Assembly: GCA_028753945.1 (NCBI GenBank)
Contig: JAPNXP010000006.1
Coordinates: forward strand, 2,976,001 to 3,040,000
Reading direction: 5' to 3'
From: Hexactinellida sp. DTS-2022
Lineage: Eukaryota; Porifera; Hexactinellida
Length of the DNA: 64,000 nt
This document shows, in pieces, positions 1 to 11,187 of this stretch (positions are counted from its first letter, which is position 1; each line of letters starts with the position of its first letter). Position numbers and translations under genes: made by a program. The notes under the pieces were generated by a model that was given only the letters and a program-made list of their open reading frames with translations, was not told the origin of the DNA and did no database searches.

Positions 1-250
1 GGTGGCCTGGTCACGCCTTTAAACATTGAATGCTTAAACTTGGCATGTAGTTGCGGAGTGACCGTATAACTTGCACCTGGGGTTACGATTTTTGATTTTT
101 GATTTCAAAATTGTCTGGTCCCTAACTCATAAATGTTTTACTAAACCCCCAATTTCTATTTCACCATTGGAATCGCCACAACCTATGGCCGGTATACGAA
201 AGTTTTGTCCATTTTCTTCGAACCAAATTTCCTTACCTACCTCCCCAGGA
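1..250 (+). repeat. Repeat-A head/body fragment
   Basis: Matches the first ~200 bases of the repeat-A units seen at 9690, 34401, 35851, 37127 and 44223: shared blocks include CTTGGCATGTAG, TTGCACCTGGGGTTACGA and TTGTCTGGTCC. The unit is cut off by the window edge on the left and by the recombinase pseudogene on the right. No coding potential is seen. Confidence 0.7.
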
Positions 251-254
251 ATCT

Positions 255-1310
255 ATGCAACCAATTGAATCAATGCTGACATCCCTTAAAGAAGCCCTCG
301 GAAAGGATCGTCATGTTCGAAGTAGAGCTACAATGACAGCTAGTCGACAGCGTATGCTACACTCTCTGGACGTGCTGAGAGAGAGGCGCTCTCGGAGAGA
401 ATTGGTAGAGGTGAAGAAGCTTTTCCCTTCGTCCACTCCTGGTGAGCGTTCAGGCTTGATGAGGGTTTATTTGTCAAGCTTCGAAATTACTTAATCGTCG
501 AAATTATCCTGGCGAATGCTCAGCGTTCTGGCATTGTCTAGGGAATGCTTATAGGAGAAGTTCTGAAAGCGAAGAGCAATGTCAACAAAGACAATCTCCA
601 CTACATCTATGTTGAACAGCATAAAACTGGCTACATTCACCCGGCTATAATCTACCTCACCACAGAAGTCTACAACTATTTGTTGCTCTTTGTGACGGTG
701 ATCCTTCCTGAACTCCCAGCCATCGGAAACGTGAGATCTGGACAGGACTGCCATGTTTTTCAGACCTAGCTATCCGACTGTCTCCATACCAGTAATGTCA
801 GTAGTTGCTTGCGAAAAAGTTCAAAGCTATATGGAATTGATGATCCGGACAGATGCGCCACGCATTACCGTAAAGCTGCTTCAGCATGCCCAAGCCTGAA
901 CTCCAATAATCATTGTTTCAGTTCATGTGTCACTAAAGATCAACTACTGAGTGGCAATAATCCTGATAAGGACACAAACAATACTGCTGTACCTGTCGAT
1001 GTTTGTACCTCTACGAAGCGCACCGAGTCAGATTCTCCTAGTTTCGATCCTCTCGTGACGGACATCAATTTCCAAGAAGAAACTGCTCTCCCCAAGTCTC
1101 TTCCAAATGGAATGCGAAGAGTATTTTCACGATCAAATGGAGGAGGACCTTTTCTTTCGAGTCTTGGAAAATCTGCTTGACAACACCCTCTCAATTCTAC
1201 ACCCGGTGACCAGCAGAGAGGTATCCAAAATCAGTGTGGAATCACCCCAGTTCAGGCCCATTTGGGAGCGGCTCGTGGAACATTTTGGACAAGAACAGCT
1301 TTAAGAAAGT
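255..1310 (+). pseudogene. Tyrosine-recombinase (Crypton-like) remnant
   Basis: A coding-like stretch, more GC-rich than its flanks, read with frame changes. The first frame runs 255-494. After a frame shift near 475 the peptide contains NAQRSG, then a TAG at 539-541, then VEQHKTG at about 590-630, a second TAG at 767-769, and THYRKAA near 860 in the same frame. NAQRSG fits the first catalytic arginine of tyrosine recombinases, HKTG the beta-hairpin lysine, and T-x-x-R-K the second arginine box of the animal Crypton-like recombinase-domain proteins. Another shift near 1107 opens an acidic peptide to 1304. Such proteins cut and rejoin DNA through a tyrosine, which I did not find here. With at least two stops and two shifts it is very unlikely to encode a working enzyme. 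The family call rests on these motifs only. Confidence 0.55.
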
Positions 1311-1494
1311 TACCGACAAGATTAGAACATTTGGACGGAATAACCGAAACAAAGTCTCTTCCTCCTAAGCCATCACACTCTCAGCTTATCGGACCAGCTC
1401 AGTCCTTACAGGCGGAACCGAGCATTCGCATTGTTCAGGTGTTAGTACATTTTATATCCTTGATTATCTGCACTCAATATCCTTAGCCTTCAAT

Positions 1495-2260
1495 TTGTAC
1501 TCTTAGTCCAGCAATATGGTGCAAGATTGTGCATTAAAGTTTTATGGGAAACAAGTCCGGCGAACACTATCGGACGTGTTAAATATGACGAGCTGTAATG
1601 GCCGATATAGACACTCTTTCAATTGCCTCAATATCCAAAAATTTTCGCACTACATCAAAGTACATGTGTACAAATTTTGGTGCTTTTATCAAAAAAATGA
1701 ACAATCTGTTGAAACTTTATGTCTATGCCGTGGACTAGTAGTCCAGCAATATGGTGCAGGAAATGGTCGAATTGTGCATTTTCGAGATAAAAGTGCCAAA
1801 TTTTGCACAATTGTAGTATTATAGGTTCTGATCAACTTCAGCTATGGCACATAGCAGAATTTTTGGAAGAACAAATTTTTCAGGGGGCCAAAAATTGGTG
1901 CCCAATCGAAATCGCCGACAGTATAAATACAGGATAGCTCATTCAAATGAATTCTTAACGACTTTATTTGTCAGATTCGTGCTCAGCACTTAATTTCCAG
2001 CATTTTGATAGGTATATTGACTATATTTGGTGATAATATTTTTTGGTTTTTCCATAGCAACAGTAAGAATGTGCTAACATTCCGATCTCCCAATTTGGAG
2101 TAACCATATCGAGTGACCCCTTGTTTTTCTCGGGTATGCGTACTGAGTGCGAATATACTTTTAGAAACACTCTAAATATTAATTGTCGATCCAAAAGTAT
2201 GTATTTATCATATTCCTGCTCAAAGCCAAGATTTATTCAAGATAAAAAGTAGTAGTTGCT
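1495..2260 (+). mobile_element. Repeat B, partial copy
   Basis: Nearly the same sequence occurs inverted at 6330-7070 (shared blocks include GGGAAACAAGTCCGGCGAAC, ATGGCCGATATAGACACTC and GGATCGACAATTAATAT read from either strand). Open frames here are shadows. Copy 6330-11575 shows that the full element is a foldback, so this is one arm plus centre sequence. No transposase. Confidence 0.65.
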
Positions 2261-2308
2261 TGGACCGGCCAGGGATGGATCCAGCACAAAAAATCTGGGG
2301 GGGTGCAT

Positions 2309-2619
2309 CAGAGGCGTAGCTATAGGCGGTTCATTGAAATCATAATTACTATATTAAATCTCTACGCCTGTACAGAACAGCCAAAATCCCTATACCGTAC
2401 GGTCTTCAGGTATGCAAAGGTTCCAAAATTCACCATTTGCAGATATACTTCAATCATACTTCATCAAAATTTCGGGAAGTGCCATTTCCGAACCCAAATT
2501 TACCCAGATGTATGCCGCGAACCTCCTTAAATTTTAATACTCCAATTTGAACTATTGGGGTCGGGGGCCCCGGCACATACTTTTGAACTGGGGCCCCCGA
2601 AACCTTAGCTACGCCACTG
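2309..2619. mobile_element. Small hAT-type element (311 bp)
   Basis: Ends CAGAGGCGTAGCTATAGG and CCTTAGCTACGCCACTG are inverted copies with the CAG start typical of hAT elements. Flanks GGTGCAT (2302-2308) and GGTGCAAT (2620-2627) look like a slightly decayed 8-bp target duplication. Non-coding. Confidence 0.6.
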
Positions 2620-2756
2620 GGTGCAATGCCCAGCGTTGGGCATTAGAATTGTGGACGCCGTAGGATGCGCCCGCGAGTCAAATGTGGTTTTGGACGTTAT
2701 TTTTTAAGAAATGCATTTGAGAAAGCAACTTTCAAGAAAGTTGAAAAATATTTAAT

Positions 2757-3240
2757 ACTAGCGCGCTTCGCTTGCTAGGTCGCTTCGCGGCAGAACACAA
2801 CCACACACCAACCGCTTCGCGGTTGGTGTGTGGTTTATATACTCCTAATATTGATTATAAAGCGTAAATAGGCCTAAAATAGTAGAATTTAACAATGTGA
2901 AATTTAGTGATTACGTCATCATGCGATAATGAGAAAGCATATTGGTGATCTGGTGTGACCAACGTGTCCGCATCACAATCTCTTAAAGGGCGCGATTTAT
3001 GTGTGATTAAGTGAATTTTCAGGGTTCTCGAAATGTGACAATGACGTAATATCTTGTCGAGGTGTGAGAAATTTTGAGTGGAAACCTCAACTTGTTGACG
3101 GGTGCCAAAAGTTACCCCTATATGCCAAAAATTACATTTGGAAACCGTTCAGTTTCTTCAATCAACTCGGAACATACAAACAAATATATATACACACACA
3201 CATATACACCCAGCCTTGTGTTTTAATAGTTTAGATACGT
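2757..3240 (-). mobile_element. Helitron-like non-autonomous element
   Basis: On the minus strand the element begins with a TTTGTTTG-rich head near 3190-3240 and ends with a long hairpin (2798-2834, ACCACACACCAACCGC paired to its complement around TTC) followed by a CTAGT end at about 2757. A strong hairpin just before CTRR-T is the Helitron 3' signature. The block 2760-3150 recurs at 31890-32335 in the other orientation, inside the P element. No Rep/helicase ORF is present. Confidence 0.45.
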
Positions 3241-3505
3241 CAAATAAATCTATTCTATATTCATACATAACTATAAATTAATAATGAATTAATCAAACTA
3301 TCAATTAACCAACAATCACAATGAATCAACAGTTAAAAATTAGTTAACGATTTTTCCTGATATTTGGTATACAACGTTCCCAAAAGTACTCACAGAAAAG
3401 ATAGGGAAGAGAACTCTCATATGATTCTCTCAACCAATCTCGGAAATTGTGCCAGTCCCTAGATATAATTTTGGAATATAATTATCATAATCTTGGGGGG
3501 GAGGG

Positions 3506-3790
3506 TAGTGGCGTATCCAGGATTATCGTGAGCGGATCCTCTGGAGCGAGCGAAGCGAGCAACGGTAAGGGGGGATCTGGGGGGCAACCCCCCATAAATT
3601 CTTTTGAATCTTAGACGCTCAAACATCGATGTACAGCTATTCTTGTCACATAGTAGGAGGAGTGTAATATTGTGCAGTTGTACCAAAGATGTTTAGATGT
3701 TTTTGGTATTATAAATAACAACATATCCCTTTTGGAAACCAGTTATGAGGGGGTGTTTGAACACCCAAATCCCCCCTGGATACGCCACTG
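3506..3790. mobile_element. Small hAT-type element with G-rich interior
   Basis: AGTGGCGTATCCAGG at the left is inverted as CCTGGATACGCCACTG at the right. The flanks are runs of G (GGGGAGGG-like), so the target duplication cannot be resolved. Tracts of C or G of 6-12 fill the interior and the flank to 3870. Confidence 0.5.
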
Positions 3791-4118
3791 GAGGGGGGGG
3801 GGGGGTTCGCACTCCCCCTGATCCATTTTGGGAGGGGGGGTCCAACCCCCCTGAACCCCCCCGATGGATCCATCCCTGGGACCTGCCATAGTTCCATAGT
3901 GCAATGCACATGCTCCCCCATTTATGCGTCCTTGTGTCAGGACCAGTAGCTAGGGGGAGGCTCCCCGGCTAGGTTAACTTTTGTGATATATCTGACATTT
4001 GGATTTGTTGTTGAATTGGATATTATTGGAGTTTCATGCTCACATTTTGTATTAATACTGTACCCTCGAATAATCTAGTATCGCACTTGTACGTAGGTAT
4101 TGAAATTTGGGTGAATAG

Positions 4119-4580
4119 TACTAGTGTGATGACGGGCTGACAGGAGTGCACTAGAGGGGTCCTAGTGTAGGTGAGTTGTGCTTAGTACCTGTGATAGGAG
4201 AACGGCATGGCTCACTGGTAACTAGAACTGGAGTAGACCAGTTGTAGTGTGGTTGAGGGTTACCCTCCTGATGAGTCCTTGTGATAGGACGAAACCACTT
4301 CCACTAAGTAAGAGATCCCAAACCTTATGATGTGGTGGTAAGACCTTGCAGGCTTTGAGGGCTTGAGGCAGGTGCTGCAAGCATTGCAGGCTTGGCACCG
4401 AAGTGGTCAGCCCAGGTACCTATGGAAGGGAACCTGATGTGATGACGGGCTGACAGGAGTGCACTAGAGGGATCCTAGTGTAGGTGGGTTATGCTTAGTA
4501 CCTGTGGTAGGAGAACGGCATGCTCACTGGTAACTAGAACCCCTCTAGTGCACTCCTGTCAGCCCGTCATCACACTAGTA
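4119..4580 (+). mobile_element. Hammerhead-ribozyme element with 41-bp inverted ends
   Basis: Bases 4119-4159 (TACTAGTGTGATGACGGG...) recur exactly inverted at 4540-4580. Inside, about 100 bases of the left part recur directly: the block at 4131 is repeated at 4444, a 313-base period, so the element holds one full unit plus a truncated second. Minor differences separate the copies (GGGGTCC versus GGGATCC). A hammerhead core lies at 4245-4306 in the first unit; the second unit stops before it. The ends are TA...TA, compatible with a TA target but not proof. A tandem unit of about 300 nt with a hammerhead resembles the retrozyme class of non-autonomous elements, but long inverted ends are not part of that description. 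No ORF. Confidence 0.7.
4245..4306 (+). ncRNA. Hammerhead ribozyme, type III topology
   Basis: All core positions are present: CTGATGA at 4268-4274 and GAAA at 4291-4294. Helix II is GTCC/GGAC (4275-4278 with 4287-4290) closed by an 8-nt loop. Helix I is GAGGG/CCCTC (4255-4259 with 4263-4267) closed by TTA. Helix III is open: 4249-4253 (GTGGT) pairs with 4294-4298 (ACCAC), or, by a shifted outer pairing around a 4-nt bulge, TAGTG 4245-4249 pairs with CACTA 4302-4306. Predicted cleavage follows T4254 in a G-U-U triplet; U at position 17 fits the NUH rule but usually cuts more slowly than C. The three-base loop I leaves little room for the loop-loop contact of fast natural ribozymes. Confidence 0.8.
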
Positions 4581-5643
4581 GCATTGTATCTGGTTTCCAA
4601 GGGCTTCGCCCTGGATCCAACTGGGGTGCTAACTGCTCTCCCAGACCCCAAGCTGGCGATGTGATGTTTTAGAAACCACAACCCCCCTTATAGCAAATCC
4701 TAAATGCACCCCTACCCAGGGTCTTCATATTAAATTATTATACTCAGCTCCCCTGCAATCCTCATAGCCTCACCCACTACTACTTCTGGCTACTGGCCTG
4801 CCTTGAGTAATAGTGATTTGTTAACCGCCCCCCGCCCCCTAGTCACTTAATGGCACCACCCCAAAGAGAGGCGATTCCGATCCTGCTTCTAGGTAAATGA
4901 TTAGCTCTTTCAGTCCCAACCAACATTTTTATTACTATTTTCACTCATTTTACTCACAATATCGTCAAAATATTGGATGTTGTAACATATGCATCTTTTG
5001 TTCTTGAATCAAATGGACCTTTATGTTTTTATTAAGTATCTATAATATGGTATGAGACGCATTTACTCGAGTCCAAACAATAATTCGAACTACATTGACC
5101 CATTTACACTAATTAGACAATAAACTTGCATTAAAAAAGCGCACCCAAGGGGAGGCTAGCTAGGACCATGGCACCCTTTCAGGGCTGTAGATGGGGCTAA
5201 CACCGCATGCTGAGTGATATAAATAGTACGGGTATATAGTTTACATGTTGTTTATATAATATCTGGGAGGAGTTTAGACCCCTAGCTCCCCAGATCTACA
5301 CCCTTGCCCCTTGATATACTCTGGCACTACCTCTGACCCAACTTGGCTTCCCTCCATTTAATTACTATTAAGCTAATGATGTCTAAGCATTCTGTAAGTA
5401 CAGTAGTGAAAACTCTTTTCACTACTGTACTTATAATATATTGAAGTGATAACATTCGACCTAACTCTGGATTCAATTCTAGTTTTTATACAGAATTCCT
5501 CCAATTCAAGCGATGGCCCTTTGTCTATGAATCGCCCAAAGTCCGCAAGTCTCTCATCTCTCATAGTAGTTCTGAGGTTGGTTGTTCAGCTATGATTCAA
5601 AATGGAATTTGTAAATACGAAAATCGGATTCAGTATACATGAT
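4581..5643. other. No gene seen
   Basis: Low-information sequence with short C-rich patches. The only structure I see is the hairpin at 5395-5433. Confidence 0.5.
5395..5433. repeat. Perfect short palindrome
   Basis: Two exact 18-base arms (TAAGTACAGTAGTGAAAA and its complement) around a 3-base loop CTC. No matching element border was found, so it may be a hairpin of a larger decayed element. Confidence 0.75.
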
Positions 5644-5811
5644 CAGTGGCGGCGCATAGGGTGGTCAAGGGTGGTCAGCTGACCATCCTATCAAAGTGCT
5701 TGACCACCCTCCTGACTATACTACTATATTTGGTGTTTGACACAAAAATATCCATGCTGACCCATGGGTGACCACGTACCACCCAGTGGTGGAGCACACG
5801 CGCCGCCACTG
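5644..5811. mobile_element. hAT MITE (168 bp)
   Basis: Terminal repeats CAGTGGCGGCGC and GCGCCGCCACTG, flanked on both sides by the exact 8-bp duplication TACATGAT (5636-5643 and 5812-5819). Non-coding. Confidence 0.88.
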
Positions 5812-5869
5812 TACATGATTACTTCTTATAACATTGGAAGTGGTCTCTATCTCAATAATAAATCCGTTT

Positions 5870-6325
5870 TATATCGACCTATCACTCTAATATAATGGGG
5901 AAAAACAAACAAACAAGCAAACAAAAAAAAGCACAACAATCGAATTTTAATATTATAAATTTATCGTGCCATGCAGCCAGAAAGAGCGAGATATCTCACT
6001 AATACATTGGTTTGATAAAAAGAGAGAAGCGGCTGCGTCAGTTTTAACACTAATATCTGATGGCGTTACAACAGCATAAATACTAGTCATAATTGTGACT
6101 AATTATAACTGTCTAATAACTAAAATGGTAACTATTTAAAACCACACATAAATATTAGCAGGGTGACGCAACCCCACATATGGAATGGAAGTAAGTTGGC
6201 AGATCCCTCCAAATAGCAGGCTTATGGCCAGCTCACGAACAAAACGGCCCTGCCGACAGTGCCCTTGGAACTGTCTCAGTCCGCCCTAGATGCATAAATA
6301 CAATTACTGAAATGGTTCACTTATT
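5870..6325. other. Helitron-like head and unassigned DNA
   Basis: At 5900-5950 a run of AAACAAACAAGC-type sequence followed by ACAACAATCGAATTTTAATA is the reverse complement of the head of the element at 19766. No matching tail was found. No gene. Confidence 0.35.
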
Positions 6326-7283
6326 TTGGACAAAATATTGAGGGATCAAGGTATTAAAATGGCGAATCAAAATAGCAGGATATTAAAATGCATACTTTTG
6401 GATCGACAATTAATATTTAGAGTGTTTCTAATAGTATATTCGCACTCAGTACGCATACCCGAGAAAAACAAGGGGTCACTCGATATAGTTACTCCAAATT
6501 GGGAGATCGGAATGTTAGCACATTCTTACCGTTGCTATGGAAAACCAAAAAATATTATCACCAAATATGTATAGTCAATATACCTATCAAAATGCTGGAA
6601 ATTAAGTGCTGAGCACGAATCTGACAATATAAAGTCGTTAAGAATTCATTCGAATGAGCTATGCTGTATTTATACTGTCGGCGATTTCGATTGGCCACCA
6701 ATTTTTGACCCCCTGAAAAATTTGTTCTTCCAAAATATCTGCTATGTGCCATAGCTGAAGTTGATCAGAACCTATAATACTACAATTGTGCAAAATTTGG
6801 CACTTTTATCTCGAAAATGCACAATTCGACCATTTCCTGCACCATTTTGCTGGACTACTAGTCCAGCGGCATAGACATAAAGTTTCAACAGATTGTTCAT
6901 TTTTTTGATAAAAGCACCAAAATTTGTACACATGTACTTTGATGTAGTGCGAAATTTTTTGGATATTGAGGCAATTGAAAGAGTGTCTATATCGGCCATG
7001 ACAGCTCGTCATATTTAACACGTCCGATAGTGTTCGCCGGACTTGTTTCCCATAAAACTTTTTCAAATTAAGTTATATCGTCTTTTTATTGTTGAATTCG
7101 GTTTCCAAGTAAAATTTCCGATAATTTGATATATCACATGACCATATTTGGAAGAATTTTTCCATAGCAACGCTGGAATGTATCAGGAATTGATAAAATT
7201 ATTCGATATTTATGGTAAATCACGGTGAATCTCGAATAATTTTATCAAATCACGTTTTACAGGGTCGGTATGTGTATAATTAT

Positions 7284-8135
7284 TAGGGCTGTACCGGATA
7301 TCCGGTTCTAATCCGGTATCCGGTGTATCCGGCCAATTACCGGATATGAACAACTATCCGGCCGGATAACGGTCTCAGTTGTATTTGTGTATGAATTAAA
7401 GAATAACTATCTCTCCGAATATCAAGTGAATTTGCATAGCTCTAGGGTCATTAACTGTCCATTTTTTCTGTCGTTCTAATGTCTGGTATAGGTTTTCTTG
7501 TATAGATATTCTTGGAATAGAATTTAGATAGTGTGTAATAGCAGAACTAGTTGATTGAAAAAATATTATGATCACCTTGTTGTGAATTTCTACAAGAGGA
7601 TTTTCATTTATTGTTTTTTCTTTGTAAATTTCTGGATGTGAATGTTTTATGTGGTTCCACAGTGGTGACGTGCTATATGTTTAGGATTTTTACCACGTGA
7701 TATATGTATTGGCATCACATTCATTACAGAGTGCTCTGAAAGAATCGTTATTAGATAGTGAGAAAAATGCCAAATTTCACTCATGCTGGGATTGATAAAA
7801 AATGCAACCTTTCAAGCTATAATATATAGGAATCGAAAATAAATATGTTATTGAAAAGATCTTATTTACCATAGGTGAATGCGATTGAAAGTATATTCAT
7901 ATACTGTATCAATTGTGGAATCACATAAATTATTTTAGAAGCCTCCCTAAAAAAACACAAGCTTAGTTTATGGACAATTTAATTATGAATAAGCAGAACT
8001 TGTTATTGATGTAATATTATGGTTTCATTTGTCAAATACATATTTAGCCGGATATCCGGCCGGATAACCGGATAATTGAGCACCGGATATCCGGATCCGG
8101 CCGGAGTAGAGAATCTCTAATCCGGTACAGCTCTA
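7284..8135. mobile_element. hAT-type element (852 bp), CCGGAT-rich ends
   Basis: Ends TAGGGCTGTACCGGAT and ATCCGGTACAGCTCTA, one mismatch, flanked by the exact 8-bp duplication ATAATTAT (7276-7283 and 8136-8143). Both subterminal regions are dense in CCGG/ATCCGG repeats, as expected of transposase-binding sites. The AT-rich middle has no ORF. Confidence 0.85.
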
Positions 8136-9542
8136 ATAATTATACTCAGGTAGTTGATTGGAGTCGAAAGAGGGGTCACTCGATTGGATAAGGACACAAT
8201 TGGAGAAAGGAATTTTTTACACATTCCAGCGTTGCTATGGAAAAAAATCTTCCAAATATGGTCATGTGATAATATATCAAATTATCGGAAATTTTACTTG
8301 GAAACCGAATTCAACAATAAAAAGACGATATAACTTAATTTGAACAAGTTTTTATGGGAAACAAGCAGTGGCGTAGCCAGGGGGGGGCCAGCCGGGGCCA
8401 GGCCCCGGTTAGCGGAGCTCAGGCCCAGGTTAGCGAGGCTGAGGCCCCGGTTGTCGCACCAAGGTTGGGGCCCCACCGGCTCAGTATTTCAACTCTGCGG
8501 ATCCTGCTGAAACACATAGTTAGGGCCTGCTACAAGGGCGCATCCAGCACAAGGATGGGGTGCAACATATTCTTTATGGATACCGCTACTTTACTGTCCT
8601 ATTATTGTTCAAACTAAATACTCTCGTTCAAAATCTAAATACTCTCATACTTTCTCGAGCTTTTTTTTTTTTCAAATGTGTGCAATCTCTATTATCCGAA
8701 CTATATAGTGCCCTTCCAAAGTATTCGTACGACGCCGAAAAATTATATATTTAAATTAATTATTCGCAATGATGTCTAAATTCATGCAAAATCGATTTGA
8801 TGTCGAATTAACTCGTGCAATTAACTAAAGGCTGCGCACTATGGAATGATTATGGATAACATGAGTTCTCTATCTTTCACAAAAATACAGTAGAGAGATA
8901 GAGAGCGAATGGAAATCTTAATAGCTTTTTCTATTATTGTAATACGATTAGTTGTAATACAATATTACTATTCATTGACTCACTCACCGGGGTTATTGAT
9001 TATATTATTGTCCATTAATTTCAATGCAGAAGTTATGTGTACGACTAGTTTGGTAGGGTAGATTATAAAGAAAAATACATGGCAGAGAAGGTTAAATTTG
9101 TTTTGGTAATCATAGACATAAATATTACTAAATGTAAAAATATTCACATAGTATATATGACAGGCCCGCAAGAGCAGGTGCCGCCTTGAACGCAACAATA
9201 TTTAGCTAGCCGCATCAATATTCGGGTACCATTTTAATTCACACTGAGATTCAAAAACTCTACGTCACTTCGCCGTACCAATATGAATTGGCTTGCTACG
9301 AGCCTGTAAGAGATTGTGCTTAATAATGGAAGGTAATTATTGTATCTGGAACAACTGCACACAAATTTATGAGAGTTGTTGAGATTAGTACCACACAACA
9401 ACTGCGAAGCGGTTCTGTGGATATTACAGGTGTCGAAGAGACCGAGAAAGCGTAGTGCGCTAGTATTATATAATATTATAGCATATTATAGCTAAAATTA
9501 CTTAGTTGTATGGGATGCCCTATACCCTGTTATTAATATTAA

Positions 9543-9583
<41 letters not shown>

Positions 9584-9689
9584 TTATCATTATTATTATT
9601 ACTGTGCCGACTATACTATAGTATAGTGGCCCAGTATTGGAATCACTGCCTTTATTATTATTATTATTATTTATATTATTATTTTTTCT

Positions 9690-11094
9690 CCGTAGACGGT
9701 GCCCTGGCCAGAGCTTTATGGTTGATGGGCTGAAACTTGGCATGTAGGTTCGGAGTCGACGTCTAATTTGCACCTGGGGTTACGATTTTTTATTAACAAA
9801 TTTTTGACACATCTTTAACACCTTTCAAATTTTGTCTGGTCCATAACTCAAAAGTTGTTTTACTAAACCCCCAAATTTTATTTCACATTTGGACTCGCCA
9901 TAGAATTCTGCGTCTGATGGGACAAGAAAGTTTCGCATAAAGGGGTCAATTTCTGCCATAAATGGGCGTTGAAATTTCTTTGTTTACTCACACTTCAATT
10001 TCAGTAAAACTGTGAAATCTAATTCCATTGTTTCAACTTGTAATAATTATATTGATTTAACTTGTTAAATCCTACTCTATTGATTCAACTTGCGATAATT
10101 ATATTGATTCAACTTATAAATTCCAGCTGGCTTCTATTTAATTGTAGCATTACTATACAATGGATTAAATTAAATTAATTTATATAAGGAATTTGTTGAC
10201 TTTACTCAACTAACCGTGGATAACATTGCTAAAATAAATAACTAATAATTTAATTTATTATCATTAAGTAATGAATGAATGGCATTAAACTAAAGATGGT
10301 TTATGATAGAACCGTTAAGATTTTACATTCCACAACAACGACAGATTAAGTGATTATATTTATTTCGGCGAGAATATTCTTTTTGCACAATTAATGTACT
10401 GACGTAATTTATTATAATTAATTCCTTTTGTATTTAACTTATAGAATTTTCCAATTGGATTATTGGGGTTATCGAGTGCGCTGAATTCAAATATGATAGT
10501 GAAATTCGATTTAAATTAATAATAAGTGCAAATAATTGAACTGTATTTATTTTGCTGTACATAATAATGGTGTTAAATTATTAATTTATTAATTAAATAT
10601 TTATACTAATTAGGTAAATTTCATTAATCTCAGAGATGATACAAGATAGAAACAAACTTTCAATTTATCAATTGGTCCTTATGCCAGGTACCACCTATAC
10701 AAGTGGGTCTTGACACCTTGAGGTGATGATGACATCGTTAAAAAAATGTATTTTTACAATTTTGTGAATTAAATAATTCGCATGGGTTGGTTGGAGTTGG
10801 GTGAATACCCAACACGCACTTAAAAAATGCTGAGTCATCACAGATTATATTCTACTGAAACTTGAATATCTCTCAAATGAATTGAGCTAAATGGAAACTT
10901 CCACCACTCTAAGGGTCGTTGCCTACTGAAACACCTTTCTGAAATAATTTAACACCTTCATAGTGATGATGACTAGGCGAAAAAAAATCCAAAATTGCAG
11001 CTAGTGCTGACAGCATGTTCCTTTGGAGGCACTATCAATAAACCACCACCAAAATATAGTGCCACCAAAGGAACATGCGTCGGCACAGCTGCAA

Positions 11095-11097
<3 letters not shown>
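9690..11097 (+). repeat. Repeat-A unit, complete
   Basis: Head (CTCCGTAGACGGTGCCCTGG), ~1.3-kb body and terminal hairpin (10987-11097). Aligns almost base for base with 37127-38543, with only scattered substitutions, so the two copies separated recently. Preceded by the palindromic 59-bp motif at 9601-9655 and a TTA tract. No ORF. Confidence 0.75.
10987..11097 (+). repeat. Terminal hairpin of repeat A (first of 12)
   Basis: Arms of about 45 bases: ATCCAAAATTGCAGC, then CATGTTCCTTTGGAGGCACT, paired with TATAGTGCCACCAAAGGAAC, then ATGCGTCGGCACAGC. Small conserved asymmetries (CGACAG versus GCGTCG, and an A facing A in GGAGGC/GCCACC) recur in every copy. Confidence 0.85.
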
Positions 11098-11098
<1 letters not shown>

Positions 11099-11186
<88 letters not shown>

Positions 11187-11187
11187 C
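11099..11187. repeat. TTA/ATT microsatellite
   Basis: About 30 nearly uninterrupted ATT triplets directly after the hairpin of the repeat-A unit. It produces meaningless poly-Ile/poly-Tyr frames on both strands. Confidence 0.95.

Noticed and set aside
4268-4400. Type I reading of the hammerhead, helix III closed by GTGGT at about 4332
   Set aside because: The sequence after that GTGGT does not pair with the strand before CTGATGA, so helix I cannot form; type III pairs all three helices.
9498-9773. Poly-Ile/Leu and poly-Tyr frames, also at 11000-11330
   Set aside because: Translations of TTA/ATT microsatellite on both strands.
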